Below, in pieces: positions 1 to 7,134 of a stretch of 16,075 bases of DNA. Made by a program: the position numbers and the translations under genes. Each line of letters begins with the position of its first letter. The first letter of the stretch is position 1. Under the pieces are notes generated by a model. It searched no databases, was not told the origin of the DNA, and was given only the letters and a program-made list of their open reading frames with translations. The DNA lies in NCBI GenBank assembly GCA_937124505.1, contig CAKZKV010000108.1, forward strand, positions 1 through 16,075, read 5' to 3'. Origin of the DNA: an uncultured Alphaproteobacteria bacterium (GTDB taxonomy: Bacteria > Pseudomonadota > Alphaproteobacteria > Micavibrionales > Micavibrionaceae).

Positions 1-1
1 G

Positions 2-199
2 ACGGGCAAGGTGGTTGCACCTGATCTCTATGTGGCGGTTGGTATTTCCGGCGCGATCCAACACCTCGCCGGGATGAAGGACAGCAAGATCATCGTCGCA
101 ATCAATAAAGATGAAGAAGCACCGATCTTTCAGGTCGCGGACTATGGCCTGGTTGCCGATCTATTTGATGTCGTGCCAGAATTAAACGAGAAGCTGTAA
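2..199 (+). CDS. etfA: Electron transfer flavoprotein alpha subunit, C-terminal end (partial)
   Basis: The 5' part lies outside the window; the visible 65 codons are the C-terminal end of the FAD-binding domain of the ETF alpha subunit. Diagnostic stretches are [38 protein letters not shown] and the ending DLFDVVPEL, which match the highly conserved C-terminal region that holds FAD in this family. With EtfB it forms the soluble heterodimer that passes electrons from acyl-CoA and other dehydrogenases to ETF:ubiquinone oxidoreductase. The GTG at 11 is an internal valine codon, not a start. The stop is TAA, and only 6 nt separate it from the stop of the convergent pentapeptide-repeat gene. etfB is probably just upstream, but that cannot be seen. 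Confidence 0.95.
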   Translation, partial: TGKVVAPDLYVAVGISGAIQHLAGMKDSKIIVAINKDEEAPIFQVADYGLVADLFDVVPELNEKL

Positions 200-205
200 G
201 TATCT

Positions 206-1522
206 CTAGTTATCTTCTCTCAATGCATTCAGGGAAAATGCTTTCCCGCCGCTGTCCTGTTTTTCAAAAACAGTATTCTCAAGATTGGCATCTTTAAATA
301 TGGCTCCAGATGTCACTGCCCCGGAAAAGTCCGCGTCCCGCAGATCACACCCTGTAAAATTGGTATAGGAAACATCTGCGCCTTTAAACACAGCGCTTTT
401 CAGGTTGGCTCCCGAAAAATCGGCATATCTTAACACGGCTTCATCAAAATGACACGGACAGAACCTTTGTTGAGCCCCTTCTGCACCAAACAATAACGGG
501 TCAAAATTTGCATTTTTCAGGCTGGCATGCCCCATGCGCACCCCTTTTAAACTGGACCCACGCATATCCGCTTCTTCCAGATCACAACTCCGGAAATCAG
601 AATTGTTTAAAACCGCACTTTGCATCTCAACCTTGTAGAGGTTTATACCAAAAAACTTGGTGTTCTCTGCTTTAATGGCCGTTAGTTTTTCCATTTTCAG
701 GCTTTTGAGTTCGCGCAAATCATAACCACTCAGATCAAGCTGCTTGCCTTCGCCGCCTGCTGTCTGCACCCAGCGACGATGTGTTTCAATAAGTTGTTGT
801 AACGGCTTTTCTAAAGAGGATAGAGATTGCCCGATATTCTGATCCGTTATCGCACCACTCATATCCAGACCGACCATCGCACGCGCATCCAGCTTAACGC
901 CCGTCATAATGGCAGCCTTGAGATTAGCGCCCTGCATCAGACATCCACCTAAATCCGCATCAGACAAGTCTGCTCCTTCAAACATGGCGCCCCTTAAATC
1001 CGCGCCGGAGACTTTTGCCCCGGACATAATGGCATCAGAAAAATCAGCACTATTGGCAAGTGATCCCATCAATTTCGCGCCACTCAGGTTTGCGCCGCGG
1101 AAGTTTACACTGCGGCTTGCTTCAAAAGTATCGTATGAACTTACACCGCCCGTCCGCAAATCCGCATTTTCCAGATCAGCATTTTCAAGGTTTGCGTTCT
1201 CAATTCGCGCCCCGCGCAAGTCCGCCCGTATAAAAACAGCATCATGCAGGTTTGCGTTCGTCAGATCGCATGCATACAGCGAAGCTTCCTGAAAGTTTGC
1301 GCCCGTCAGATCCATGTCGCGCATGATACAGCCAGTAAAATCTGCCTGACGCAAATCTGTATTGATTAATTTGAGCCCCGAAATATCCGTACTGCGCAGA
1401 AGCGCGCGGCGCCCCCCGATACGCCCGGCCAGAAAGCGCTCGTGCAGCCTGACCAGGGCATCCAGTTGATCCTGATGAATTTTTTCTATCTCTGAAGATG
1501 TCTGCGAAGAAGAACCCGACAT
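206..1522 (-). CDS. Pentapeptide-repeat protein made of two similar halves
   Basis: A 438-residue protein dominated by A(D/N)LXX pentapeptides (ANLENADLENADLR, GANLSGAKL, FSGANLKSAVFKGAD), which fold as a right-handed quadrilateral beta-helix. No signal peptide or membrane segment is visible, so it is probably cytoplasmic. It appears to be built of two similar units. Each begins with a short non-repeat module of the form L-x2-H-x2-(F/W) followed by G-x2-(R/Q)-x-L and an (D)(L/I)SG turn (about residues 20-50 and 237-272) and continues into a repeat block (about 51-225 and 273-420). Residues 126-137 and 340-358 interrupt the repeats; the second contains a CPC motif. It lies 31 nt downstream of tlpA on the same strand and is probably cotranscribed with it. 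The substrate or partner is unknown. Some family members mimic DNA (Qnr, MfpA), but nothing here specifically supports that. Confidence 0.9.
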   Translation of the reverse strand: MSGSSSQTSSEIEKIHQDQLDALVRLHERFLAGRIGGRRALLRSTDISGLKLINTDLRQADFTGCIMRDMDLTGANFQEASLYACDLTNANLHDAVFIRADLRGARIENANLENADLENADLRTGGVSSYDTFEASRSVNFRGANLSGAKLMGSLANSADFSDAIMSGAKVSGADLRGAMFEGADLSDADLGGCLMQGANLKAAIMTGVKLDARAMVGLDMSGAITDQNIGQSLSSLEKPLQQLIETHRRWVQTAGGEGKQLDLSGYDLRELKSLKMEKLTAIKAENTKFFGINLYKVEMQSAVLNNSDFRSCDLEEADMRGSSLKGVRMGHASLKNANFDPLLFGAEGAQQRFCPCHFDEAVLRYADFSGANLKSAVFKGADVSYTNFTGCDLRDADFSGAVTSGAIFKDANLENTVFEKQDSGGKAFSLNALREDN

Positions 1523-1553
1523 CCTTATAGTGTCGCAGAAAAACGTTAAAAAA

Positions 1554-2192
1554 TCATGGTGAATTTTGTACTGAAATCATTTCCTTATCAGGCCTGATCT
1601 CTGCCTCAAGGAACTTGACAATATCATCTTCCTGCCAGTCGGCCTCTCCCATCATCTCATAAATGATATTTCCTTCCGAATCGATCAGCAACGTGGTCGG
1701 CATGCCGTTTACAGGATACGCTCTGGCAAGGGATCGATCCGTATCATGATAGGACGCCAAAGCCCCCACATCATATTTCAACAAAAATTCATTGATGTCC
1801 TTGATGTCCTTGTTTCGGTCAAGAGAAACAGCAATGACCTGAACAGGCAAATCGCGATCAGAAAAATGCTCAGAAAGTTTCGCAAGGGACGGCAACTCCT
1901 GCACACATCCCGGACACCACGTCGCCCACATATTCAGCATCAGATACTGGCCTTTGAATGTATCGGAATGAACTTTCAGGTTCTCAGAGTTATAAAGAAC
2001 AACGGGCGGTAAGGGATTTTGCCCGACTTTATAGCGTTGAAACCCATAAAATTGCTCTTGAAGTTTTTGTTCGACCCCGGGATTTATGCTCCCCGCTGAG
2101 GTATTCTGAATCACGCCTTTGATGACAAGCAGCGCCAAAACCGTCACAAATGCAACGCCGGCTCCCGTCAAAAATAATTTTTTATTTGTCAT
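1554..2192 (-). CDS. tlpA: Membrane-anchored TlpA/ResA-like thiol-disulfide oxidoreductase
   Basis: A 212-residue protein with an uncleaved N-terminal membrane anchor (about 6-26) and a periplasmic thioredoxin fold of the TlpA/ResA/AhpC-TSA type. The active site is W92-C93-P94-G95-C96, inside the typical LNMWATWCPGC strand-helix transition. The cis-proline is P165 in GMPTT, followed by the LLIDSEGNI strand. The DTDRSLARAYPVNGMPTT stretch is characteristic of the family. These proteins reduce or isomerise periplasmic disulfides, for example on apocytochromes or copper-binding proteins; the substrate here is not identifiable. It is divergent from an LptM-like lipoprotein and upstream of the pentapeptide-repeat gene. 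The start ATG at 2192 has only a weak Shine-Dalgarno, but it sits correctly before the anchor. Confidence 0.92.
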   Translation of the reverse strand: MTNKKLFLTGAGVAFVTVLALLVIKGVIQNTSAGSINPGVEQKLQEQFYGFQRYKVGQNPLPPVVLYNSENLKVHSDTFKGQYLMLNMWATWCPGCVQELPSLAKLSEHFSDRDLPVQVIAVSLDRNKDIKDINEFLLKYDVGALASYHDTDRSLARAYPVNGMPTTLLIDSEGNIIYEMMGEADWQEDDIVKFLEAEIRPDKEMISVQNSP

Positions 2193-2230
2193 GTCTTACA
2201 ATGAGATTTAAGTTCTTTTTATTGAAATCA

Positions 2231-2238
2231 GGAAGGAG
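2231..2238 (+). promoter_or_regulatory. Strong Shine-Dalgarno that sets a TTG start
   Basis: GGAAGGAG lies 7 nt before the TTG at 2246. The in-frame ATG codons further upstream would add residues ahead of the lipoprotein signal peptide and lack such a site. This ribosome binding site therefore places the start of the small lipoprotein at the TTG. Confidence 0.8.
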
Positions 2239-2245
2239 CTTTTCT

Positions 2246-2398
2246 TTGAAACATATTAAACCTGCGCTTTTACTTTTAACAACAGGCCTCCTTCTCTTGA
2301 CGTCCTGCGGAATCAAGCCGGATCATCTCACACCGCCTTCAGATAAGGAGGCAAAGACTTTCCCCGGCACCTATCCTGCGGATGAAACGGTTGATTGA
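2246..2398 (+). CDS. lptM: LptM-like small lipoprotein
   Basis: A 50-residue lipoprotein starting at TTG. The order is K-rich n-region, a leucine-rich hydrophobic core (about 7-18), a lipobox ending LLTSC with the lipidated cysteine at C21, then GIKPDHLTPP and a short acidic tail. The CGIK...L..PP pattern is that of the LptM/YifL family. In E. coli LptM is an outer-membrane lipoprotein that helps assembly and oxidative maturation of the LPS translocon LptDE. In many alphaproteobacteria this gene lies between argH and lysA; here neither is present. It is divergent from tlpA (53 nt apart), and its 3' end overlaps the convergent zinc-ribbon gene by 28 nt. Family assignment rests on the short motif only; another small lipoprotein of the same attachment-site type is possible. 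Confidence 0.75.
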   Translation: MKHIKPALLLLTTGLLLLTSCGIKPDHLTPPSDKEAKTFPGTYPADETVD

Positions 2399-3186
2399 TC
2401 CTTTCGTTTGTATGCCTCATATTCATGTCCCGTGACAGGTCTGAGTTCAATGAGTTTCACGATATGCATGTCCTCCAGCCGCAGCGTTTTTTGAAATTGC
2501 AACGTTCCCTCGCTTTCAATCCGCGGATGATCCAGAGCAAAAATCATTTCACTGACGGGGTGATCTGAATCGTCCTTCAGTGTCAGAACCAGAGGCGGCA
2601 ATTCCATCTCTTCACTTTTCAAATTATAGATCATGCCGCTGATTTGTATTTCCGCACCGTCCTGAACGGCGTCAAAACGCTCGAAGGAAATATCATTGAC
2701 ATCCAGTATGTTCCCTTCCGCACCGAAGGCGCTATAAACTGCTGCTGTATCAGGCCATGCCTCCACAATCCCCGGTTTCAAAAACCACAATCCACCAAGA
2801 ACCGCAATAAACAGCAAAGCAGCCGCCAGCCTGCCCGCATTTGAGGGATTCGTGTCAAGTGTCTTTGGAGAAGGGATTTCCGCCGTTTCCTTTTCGGAAC
2901 TTTCCTGATCACGTTCACTAAGATCAACGTTCAGTCCTTCTTCGGGAAAATCGTCTTCCTCGTCCTCTGTATCATCGAAAACGTCGCTGTCTACATCATC
3001 TTCATCTTCGATGCCCCCTTCTTCTTCGGGAAAATCATCTTCCTCGCCCACGTCTTCTTCCGGCTCTTCCGGCGGCTGGAACCATTCAAACCCGCAATCC
3101 GTACAGCGAACCTTCCGCCCCTCGTCCCCCAGTTCCTCCGGGTCAAGCCGATATTTCATCGTACAACTTGGACAGGTTACAATCAT
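2371..3186 (-). CDS. MJ0042-type zinc-ribbon, single-pass membrane protein with DUF3426-like domain
   Basis: A 271-residue protein. Residues 1-38 form an MJ0042/zinc_ribbon domain with C5-x2-C8 and C28-x2-C31 and the conserved RKVRCTDCGFEWFQPP run. Residues about 39-103 are an extremely Asp/Glu-rich linker with a repeated DDFPEE unit. A single membrane helix follows (about 118-136), then a C-terminal domain of beta character (ISGMIYNLKSEEMELPPL and onward) like DUF3426. Topology is probably N-terminal zinc ribbon in the cytoplasm and C-terminal domain in the periplasm. It is divergent from the ftsEX operon across 122 nt, a conserved arrangement in alphaproteobacteria as I remember it. The biochemical role is unknown. 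The encoding DNA overlaps the lptM-like gene by 28 nt at the 3' end. Confidence 0.88.
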   Translation of the reverse strand: MIVTCPSCTMKYRLDPEELGDEGRKVRCTDCGFEWFQPPEEPEEDVGEEDDFPEEEGGIEDEDDVDSDVFDDTEDEEDDFPEEGLNVDLSERDQESSEKETAEIPSPKTLDTNPSNAGRLAAALLFIAVLGGLWFLKPGIVEAWPDTAAVYSAFGAEGNILDVNDISFERFDAVQDGAEIQISGMIYNLKSEEMELPPLVLTLKDDSDHPVSEMIFALDHPRIESEGTLQFQKTLRLEDMHIVKLIELRPVTGHEYEAYKRKDQSTVSSAG

Positions 3187-3308
3187 GAGCGTAATTCTTA
3201 CACAGTTGAAAATTTGATGCGGGAAAAAATTTAATTAGTAATTTCTCTGCTTCCTATTCTGTTTTATCATGTGAAACAAAATCAACAAAGAGGCAAAGCA
3301 TTATTACG

Positions 3309-4043
3309 ATGAAATACTATCTTCTGCCGGGCATACTCATCCTGCTGATGGTGTCACCCGCCGGGGCTGAAACACCTCCCGTTTGCAATGCGACAGATCA
3401 GGTTTGCATGACAACCTATCTTGCAAGTCTGGCGGAACAGATCGAAAAAGACAGCTGGCGCGACCAGACTTACCGGGAACTGGCCAAAACCATGGCGACG
3501 GATGGCCGCGCGCTGGACGCCATTGCCTATATCCCCAAAATCACAAATCCTGACACACAGGCCCTGACCATTCGCGGGATCGGCATGGAGGCAGCCATGG
3601 CGGGTCAAGTGCCGGACGGCTTATTTCCTCTTTTGCGCGCTGAGGCGGAAAAAATCACGCATCCGCCTTCTTATGGCATTGCCCTGACCTATATTGCTAT
3701 GGCGCAGGCCTTTGCCGGGGACGATGCCGGGGCCAGACTGACAGCGTCCCAGATGGAGAATGAAGACCTGCGTAACAAGGCATATGGTGAAACAGCGGAA
3801 ATACAGGCAGAAAAGGGGAAGTTTGGGTTGGCAATGGAGAGCATTTCCTTTATCGGCAGCATCTCCTTTAAAAACAAGGCCTATAAAAACGTCTCCCGCA
3901 TATTTGCAGAAAACAGCAAATATCAGGAATCTTTTGATACAGCCGTCCATATTGCCAATCCTGTCATGCAGGCCGAAGCCGTACAATTCATTCTGGATAC
4001 ACAACGCAAAGAACAAGAAAAGGCGCAGGTGAAAGAAGAATGA
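3309..4043 (+). CDS. Secreted helical-repeat protein translationally coupled to ftsE
   Basis: I do not recognise a named family. The 244-residue protein has a clear Sec signal peptide with likely cleavage after SPAGA (residue 20), two cysteines soon after (C26 and C33, CNATDQVC), and then all-helical sequence with a degenerate repeat of about 32 residues. Two copies start with NKAY (156-187 and 189-220); an earlier one (52-83) starts with DQTY. The first and last copies end with related ITNPDTQA and IANPVMQA turns. The look is TPR- or HEAT-like, suggesting a protein-binding scaffold in the periplasm. The charged tail is rich in Gln, Lys and Glu. Its stop overlaps the ftsE start as ATGA, so it is the first gene of the ftsEX operon. 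Its AAGAGG Shine-Dalgarno is unusually distant (about 15 nt), but the signal peptide supports this start. Confidence 0.88.
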   Translation: MKYYLLPGILILLMVSPAGAETPPVCNATDQVCMTTYLASLAEQIEKDSWRDQTYRELAKTMATDGRALDAIAYIPKITNPDTQALTIRGIGMEAAMAGQVPDGLFPLLRAEAEKITHPPSYGIALTYIAMAQAFAGDDAGARLTASQMENEDLRNKAYGETAEIQAEKGKFGLAMESISFIGSISFKNKAYKNVSRIFAENSKYQESFDTAVHIANPVMQAEAVQFILDTQRKEQEKAQVKEE

Positions 4044-4741
4044 TTAAATTTGAAAACGTCGGATTACGCTATGGCGTTGGGCCAGAAGTTTTGAGTGATA
4101 TCCATTTCACTCTGGAGTCCGGCTCCTTTCATTTCCTCTCCGGGCCAAGTGGCGCCGGCAAAACATCTTTGATGCGCCTGTTATATCTGGGTATCCGCCC
4201 AACACGCGGGCAAATGGCCATGTTCGGACAAAATATCAGCGAGATGAACCGCTATGAAATGGCCAAAATCCGCCAAAAAATCGGGGTCGTGTTTCAGGAT
4301 TTCCGCCTGCTCCCACACCTCTCCGCCTTTGATAATGTCGCCTTGCCCCTGCGTATTCAGGGAAAGAAGGAAAAAGATATCTGTAAAAATGTCGAAGAAT
4401 TGCTGAAATGGGTCGGGCTGGGCGATCATATGCGCCGCCTGCCGCATACGCTCTCAGGCGGTCAGCAGCAGCGCATTGCAATCGCCCGCGCGGTTGTCAC
4501 AAAACCTCGCCTGCTTCTGGCGGATGAACCGACCGGGAACCTGGATGATGAGATCGGCTATAAACTGATGATTTTGTTCGAGCAGCTCAATAAAACCGGC
4601 ACCACCATCGTAATCGCGACACACAATGAGCAGATGATGGACAAATTCAGGCACGCCAAACTTGTCCTCAATCACGGCGAATTATCCGTCGAGACCCCGC
4701 GCATCGGAAAAATCAAAAAAATTCTGAATGAGGTGTTTTGA
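4040..4741 (+). CDS. ftsE: Cell division ABC transporter ATP-binding protein FtsE
   Basis: A 233-residue ABC ATPase of the FtsE family at typical length. Walker A is GPSGAGKTS (35-43), the Q-loop is Q86 in VVFQDFRLL, the signature is LSGGQQQR (138-145), Walker B is LLLADEP (158-164) followed by TGNLD, and the H-loop is H195 in IATHN. The FQDFRLLPHLSAFDNVALPL segment is typical of FtsE rather than of LolD or MacB. FtsE binds FtsX on the cytoplasmic face; ATP cycling is transmitted to periplasmic regulators of peptidoglycan hydrolases at the septum. The start overlaps the stop of the secreted repeat protein (ATGA), and the stop overlaps the ftsX start by one base, indicating translational coupling along the operon. 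Confidence 0.96.
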   Translation: MIKFENVGLRYGVGPEVLSDIHFTLESGSFHFLSGPSGAGKTSLMRLLYLGIRPTRGQMAMFGQNISEMNRYEMAKIRQKIGVVFQDFRLLPHLSAFDNVALPLRIQGKKEKDICKNVEELLKWVGLGDHMRRLPHTLSGGQQQRIAIARAVVTKPRLLLADEPTGNLDDEIGYKLMILFEQLNKTGTTIVIATHNEQMMDKFRHAKLVLNHGELSVETPRIGKIKKILNEVF

Positions 4742-5697
4742 TGGGTCTGAAATTTCCACGCAAGAAAGACCGTTCTCTGGGTGTTTCAGAAAAGCACACT
4801 TATGACATTCCTCTTGATAAAGGCTCCGGTCGGATATTCCTGACGGCCCTGATCGGACTGATGGTGTTTCTAATGCTGTTATCTGTCAGTGCCGCCTATA
4901 TTTTGAACGACTTTGCGAAACAATGGCAAACCGGGCTGGAGGGAAAATGGACGATTGAACTGCCGGTTATTGATGAAAACGGCGAAATGCTCCTCGAAAA
5001 GGATATCAACCAGACCGTCGAAAAAATTCTCAGCGCACTCAAGGAATTTCATTCGGTTGAACATGTTTCCAGACTGTCCGATAAAGAGATTTCAGATCTT
5101 CTCTCCCCATGGTTTGAGACAGATAATATCTCCAATGAAAACGGCATCATTCTTCCCGTCCCTGTTCTGATCTCTCTGGATATGCGTCAAACAGGTGCAA
5201 GAACGGCGCATGACATCCGCATGGAACTTGAAAACATCGCCCCAAACGCCCGGCTTGACCGTCATGAAAGCTGGCTGGAAGAGCTGTTACGTTTAACCGG
5301 CAGCCTGCGCCTTGTGGCCGTACTGGTTACGCTTGTCATCAGTGCGGCTGGAATTCTGGCGGTTGCCGGCGCGATGCAATCCCGTATGGCGGAGCACAAG
5401 GACAGTGTCGAGCTTCTTCATTTAATGGGCGCAGAAGATACTTATATCTGTCGGCAATTCCAGCGGCACGCCTTCATCATTTCCTCTCAGGGGGCTGTCA
5501 TCGGCCTGATTATCTGCGCCTTGTTTATTTATGGACTCGGTCTGTTTCTGGAGGGGCGGGAGGAAACCATCTTGCCGTCATTCGCGCCGAACCTTACGTT
5601 TTGGGCGGCTTTTATCGCGGTTCCCTTTGTCATCGTCGGCCTGTCTGTCCTGAGTGCAAAATGGGCCGTCTTGCAAAGACTGCAAAAGATGCTGTAA
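4741..5697 (+). CDS. ftsX: Cell division membrane protein FtsX
   Basis: A 318-residue FtsX-family permease. The topology matches the family: a short cytoplasmic N-terminus, TM1 (about 32-55), a large periplasmic loop (about 56-188), TM2 (189-211), TM3 (244-268) and TM4 (285-305). The cytoplasmic loop after TM2 has the conserved VELLHLMGAEDTYICRQFQRHA-like segment (223-244), close to the VELL-LVGA motif of FtsX. The ATG at 4741 is preferred over the adjoining TTG at 4738 because a GAGG site at 4730-4733 is well spaced and the TGATG overlap with ftsE suits coupling. In characterised systems the periplasmic loop binds a hydrolase activator (EnvC) or a hydrolase directly. No envC-like coiled-coil gene is present here; the only neighbouring periplasmic protein is the helical-repeat product upstream. 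Confidence 0.95.
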   Translation: MGLKFPRKKDRSLGVSEKHTYDIPLDKGSGRIFLTALIGLMVFLMLLSVSAAYILNDFAKQWQTGLEGKWTIELPVIDENGEMLLEKDINQTVEKILSALKEFHSVEHVSRLSDKEISDLLSPWFETDNISNENGIILPVPVLISLDMRQTGARTAHDIRMELENIAPNARLDRHESWLEELLRLTGSLRLVAVLVTLVISAAGILAVAGAMQSRMAEHKDSVELLHLMGAEDTYICRQFQRHAFIISSQGAVIGLIICALFIYGLGLFLEGREETILPSFAPNLTFWAAFIAVPFVIVGLSVLSAKWAVLQRLQKML

Positions 5698-5721
5698 GAA
5701 GAAATACAAATCAAAACTTCT

Positions 5722-6978
5722 ATGAAAAAACTTGGTCTCACATTATTGTTATTTTCCATGACGACACTCATGATCTGGTGTGCTGGCTTTCTATGGTTCA
5801 GTACTATTGCGACAACAGAACAAAGCACGGCACACATTCCAAAAGCTGATGCGATTATCGTCCTGACCGGCGGCAAGGGACGCATTGACGAAGGCTTTTA
5901 CCTGTTTGCCACCAACCGCGCCCCGAACCTGTTTATTTCAGGCGTTAACAAGGATGTAACAATTGATACCCTTCTTCATCATTGGGATGGCACGCCCCTG
6001 CCGGATTGCTGCATTGAAATCGGCTATGCCGCGACTAATACCATGGGTAACGCACAGGAAAGTGCAGACTGGCTCAAGCAGAATAATATCAAATCCGTTT
6101 TTCTGGTCACCTCCGATTATCATATGCCGCGTTCCCTGATGGAATTTTCCTTTACCGCCCCGAAAACAAAAATCTACCCACACCCGGTTTTTACAGACCG
6201 CACGGAAAAATCAGGGTACGACTATACAAAACTTCTTATCGGTGAATATCACAAAACGATTTTGACTTACCTGCGTCATATCTTTGACCCCAATTTGTGT
6301 TTTTACGTCATAACCGCCATGATGTGCGTTGTCTTCCTGCCTGCCGTCCTTTTGCCCAAGAGGGGGATTTTATGGGTGGCCAGATTCTATTTGAGGGTCA
6401 TGTATTTTTTAGAACGGCATATTTTGAAGCTGGATTACGAAGTGCGGGGGCTGGAGCATCTTCCCAAAGACGGCAGCTTCCTAATCGCGGCAAAACACCA
6501 ATCAACCTATGAAACGCTCAAGCTTCATTTTATCTTTGATGACCCGGCGATCATCCTGAAAAAAGAACTCCTCAAAATCCCGGTCTGGGGCTGGTTTTTG
6601 TGGCGGACAGACCCGATTGCCATTAACAGAAGCAACCGTAAAAAGGCATCAAAGCAGATCATTGACGGTGCAAAGCGGATCATGACCCAAAACCGCCCGA
6701 TTATCATTTTCCCACAAGGAACCCGCGTACGACTGGATCAGGACACAAAAGAGAAGCCCTACAAAATAGGCATTGCCCGCATGCAGGAAGCCACAGGGAT
6801 GCCAATTGTTCCTCTGGCGTTGAATACCGGAAAATTCTGGCCGCGCAATCACTGGCTCAAACAACCCGGCACGGTTATTTTTGAATTTTTGCCACCAATC
6901 GAAAACAATCACCCGCCAGAAGAAACCGTCAAAATTCTCGAAGAACAGATAGAAACAGCCTGCAAAAATCTGTTGTAA
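5722..6978 (+). CDS. Fusion of YdcF (DUF218) domain with PlsC-type acyltransferase
   Basis: One 418-residue reading frame carries two proteins that are usually separate neighbours. Residues about 5-25 form a membrane helix; 40-185 form a YdcF/SanA/ElyC domain with ADAIIVLTGG, a TMGNA motif and LVTSDYHMPRS (128-138). A second membrane region (about 190-215) leads into a PlsC/1-acyl-glycerol-3-phosphate acyltransferase domain (about 235-418) with H259-x4-E264, a PIAINRSNR block and the FPQGTR motif (330-335). Two motif residues differ from textbook PlsC: E264 for Asp and Q332 for Glu. The two helices would put YdcF in the periplasm and PlsC in the cytoplasm, a sensible topology. It starts 24 nt after ftsX and is probably the last gene of that operon. 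The acyltransferase makes phosphatidic acid in the family; YdcF relatives act in envelope or lipid-carrier homeostasis. Confidence 0.9.
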   Translation: MKKLGLTLLLFSMTTLMIWCAGFLWFSTIATTEQSTAHIPKADAIIVLTGGKGRIDEGFYLFATNRAPNLFISGVNKDVTIDTLLHHWDGTPLPDCCIEIGYAATNTMGNAQESADWLKQNNIKSVFLVTSDYHMPRSLMEFSFTAPKTKIYPHPVFTDRTEKSGYDYTKLLIGEYHKTILTYLRHIFDPNLCFYVITAMMCVVFLPAVLLPKRGILWVARFYLRVMYFLERHILKLDYEVRGLEHLPKDGSFLIAAKHQSTYETLKLHFIFDDPAIILKKELLKIPVWGWFLWRTDPIAINRSNRKKASKQIIDGAKRIMTQNRPIIIFPQGTRVRLDQDTKEKPYKIGIARMQEATGMPIVPLALNTGKFWPRNHWLKQPGTVIFEFLPPIENNHPPEETVKILEEQIETACKNLL

Positions 6979-7014
6979 CCGTCATAAGACATAAATGTAA
7001 AAACCGCGAGCAGA

Positions 7015-7032
7015 CTGAAACCTTATTTTCAG
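7015..7032 (+). terminator. Weak stem-loop after the ftsEX operon
   Basis: CTGAAA (7015-7020) and TTTCAG (7027-7032) can pair around a 6-nt loop, 36 nt past the acyltransferase stop. It has no clear U-run after it, so a role in termination is only a guess; it is the only hairpin I see between the operon end and the next promoter. Confidence 0.25.
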
Positions 7033-7068
7033 GCCTTTGCAGCTATATCCGGAAATAGAAAACACCCA

Positions 7069-7095
7069 TTGACATAATGCAATGGTTGCTATATT
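7069..7095 (+). promoter_or_regulatory. Sigma-70-type promoter of the orphan gene at 7135
   Basis: A perfect TTGACA (7069-7074) is followed after 15 nt by an extended -10, TGC-TATATT (7087-7095); a TATTTA at 7092-7097 would give a 17-nt spacer instead. The predicted transcript start is near 7102, leaving a leader of about 33 nt that contains the AGAGGGA ribosome binding site before 7135. Confidence 0.6.
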
Positions 7096-7134
7096 TAAAA
7101 ATAAAAATTTATGTACAAAACTAGAGGGATTAAT

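Noticed and set aside
909..1292. Long plus-strand reading frame opposite the pentapeptide-repeat gene
   Set aside because: It is the antisense shadow of a repetitive gene. Its product is a monotonous Ala/Pro/Ser/Lys string with a period set by the 15-nt repeat, and no ribosome binding site was seen.
3621..4016. 131-codon minus-strand frame opposite the secreted repeat protein
   Set aside because: The plus-strand protein has a signal peptide, internal repeats and a coupled stop/start with ftsE. The antisense product is rich in Cys and Phe and has no family resemblance.
6240..6360. YdcF-PlsC fusion as a sequencing frameshift
   Set aside because: The junction translates into a plausible membrane helix with no odd stretch, and both domains keep normal boundaries. 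I favour a real fusion, but reads should be checked.
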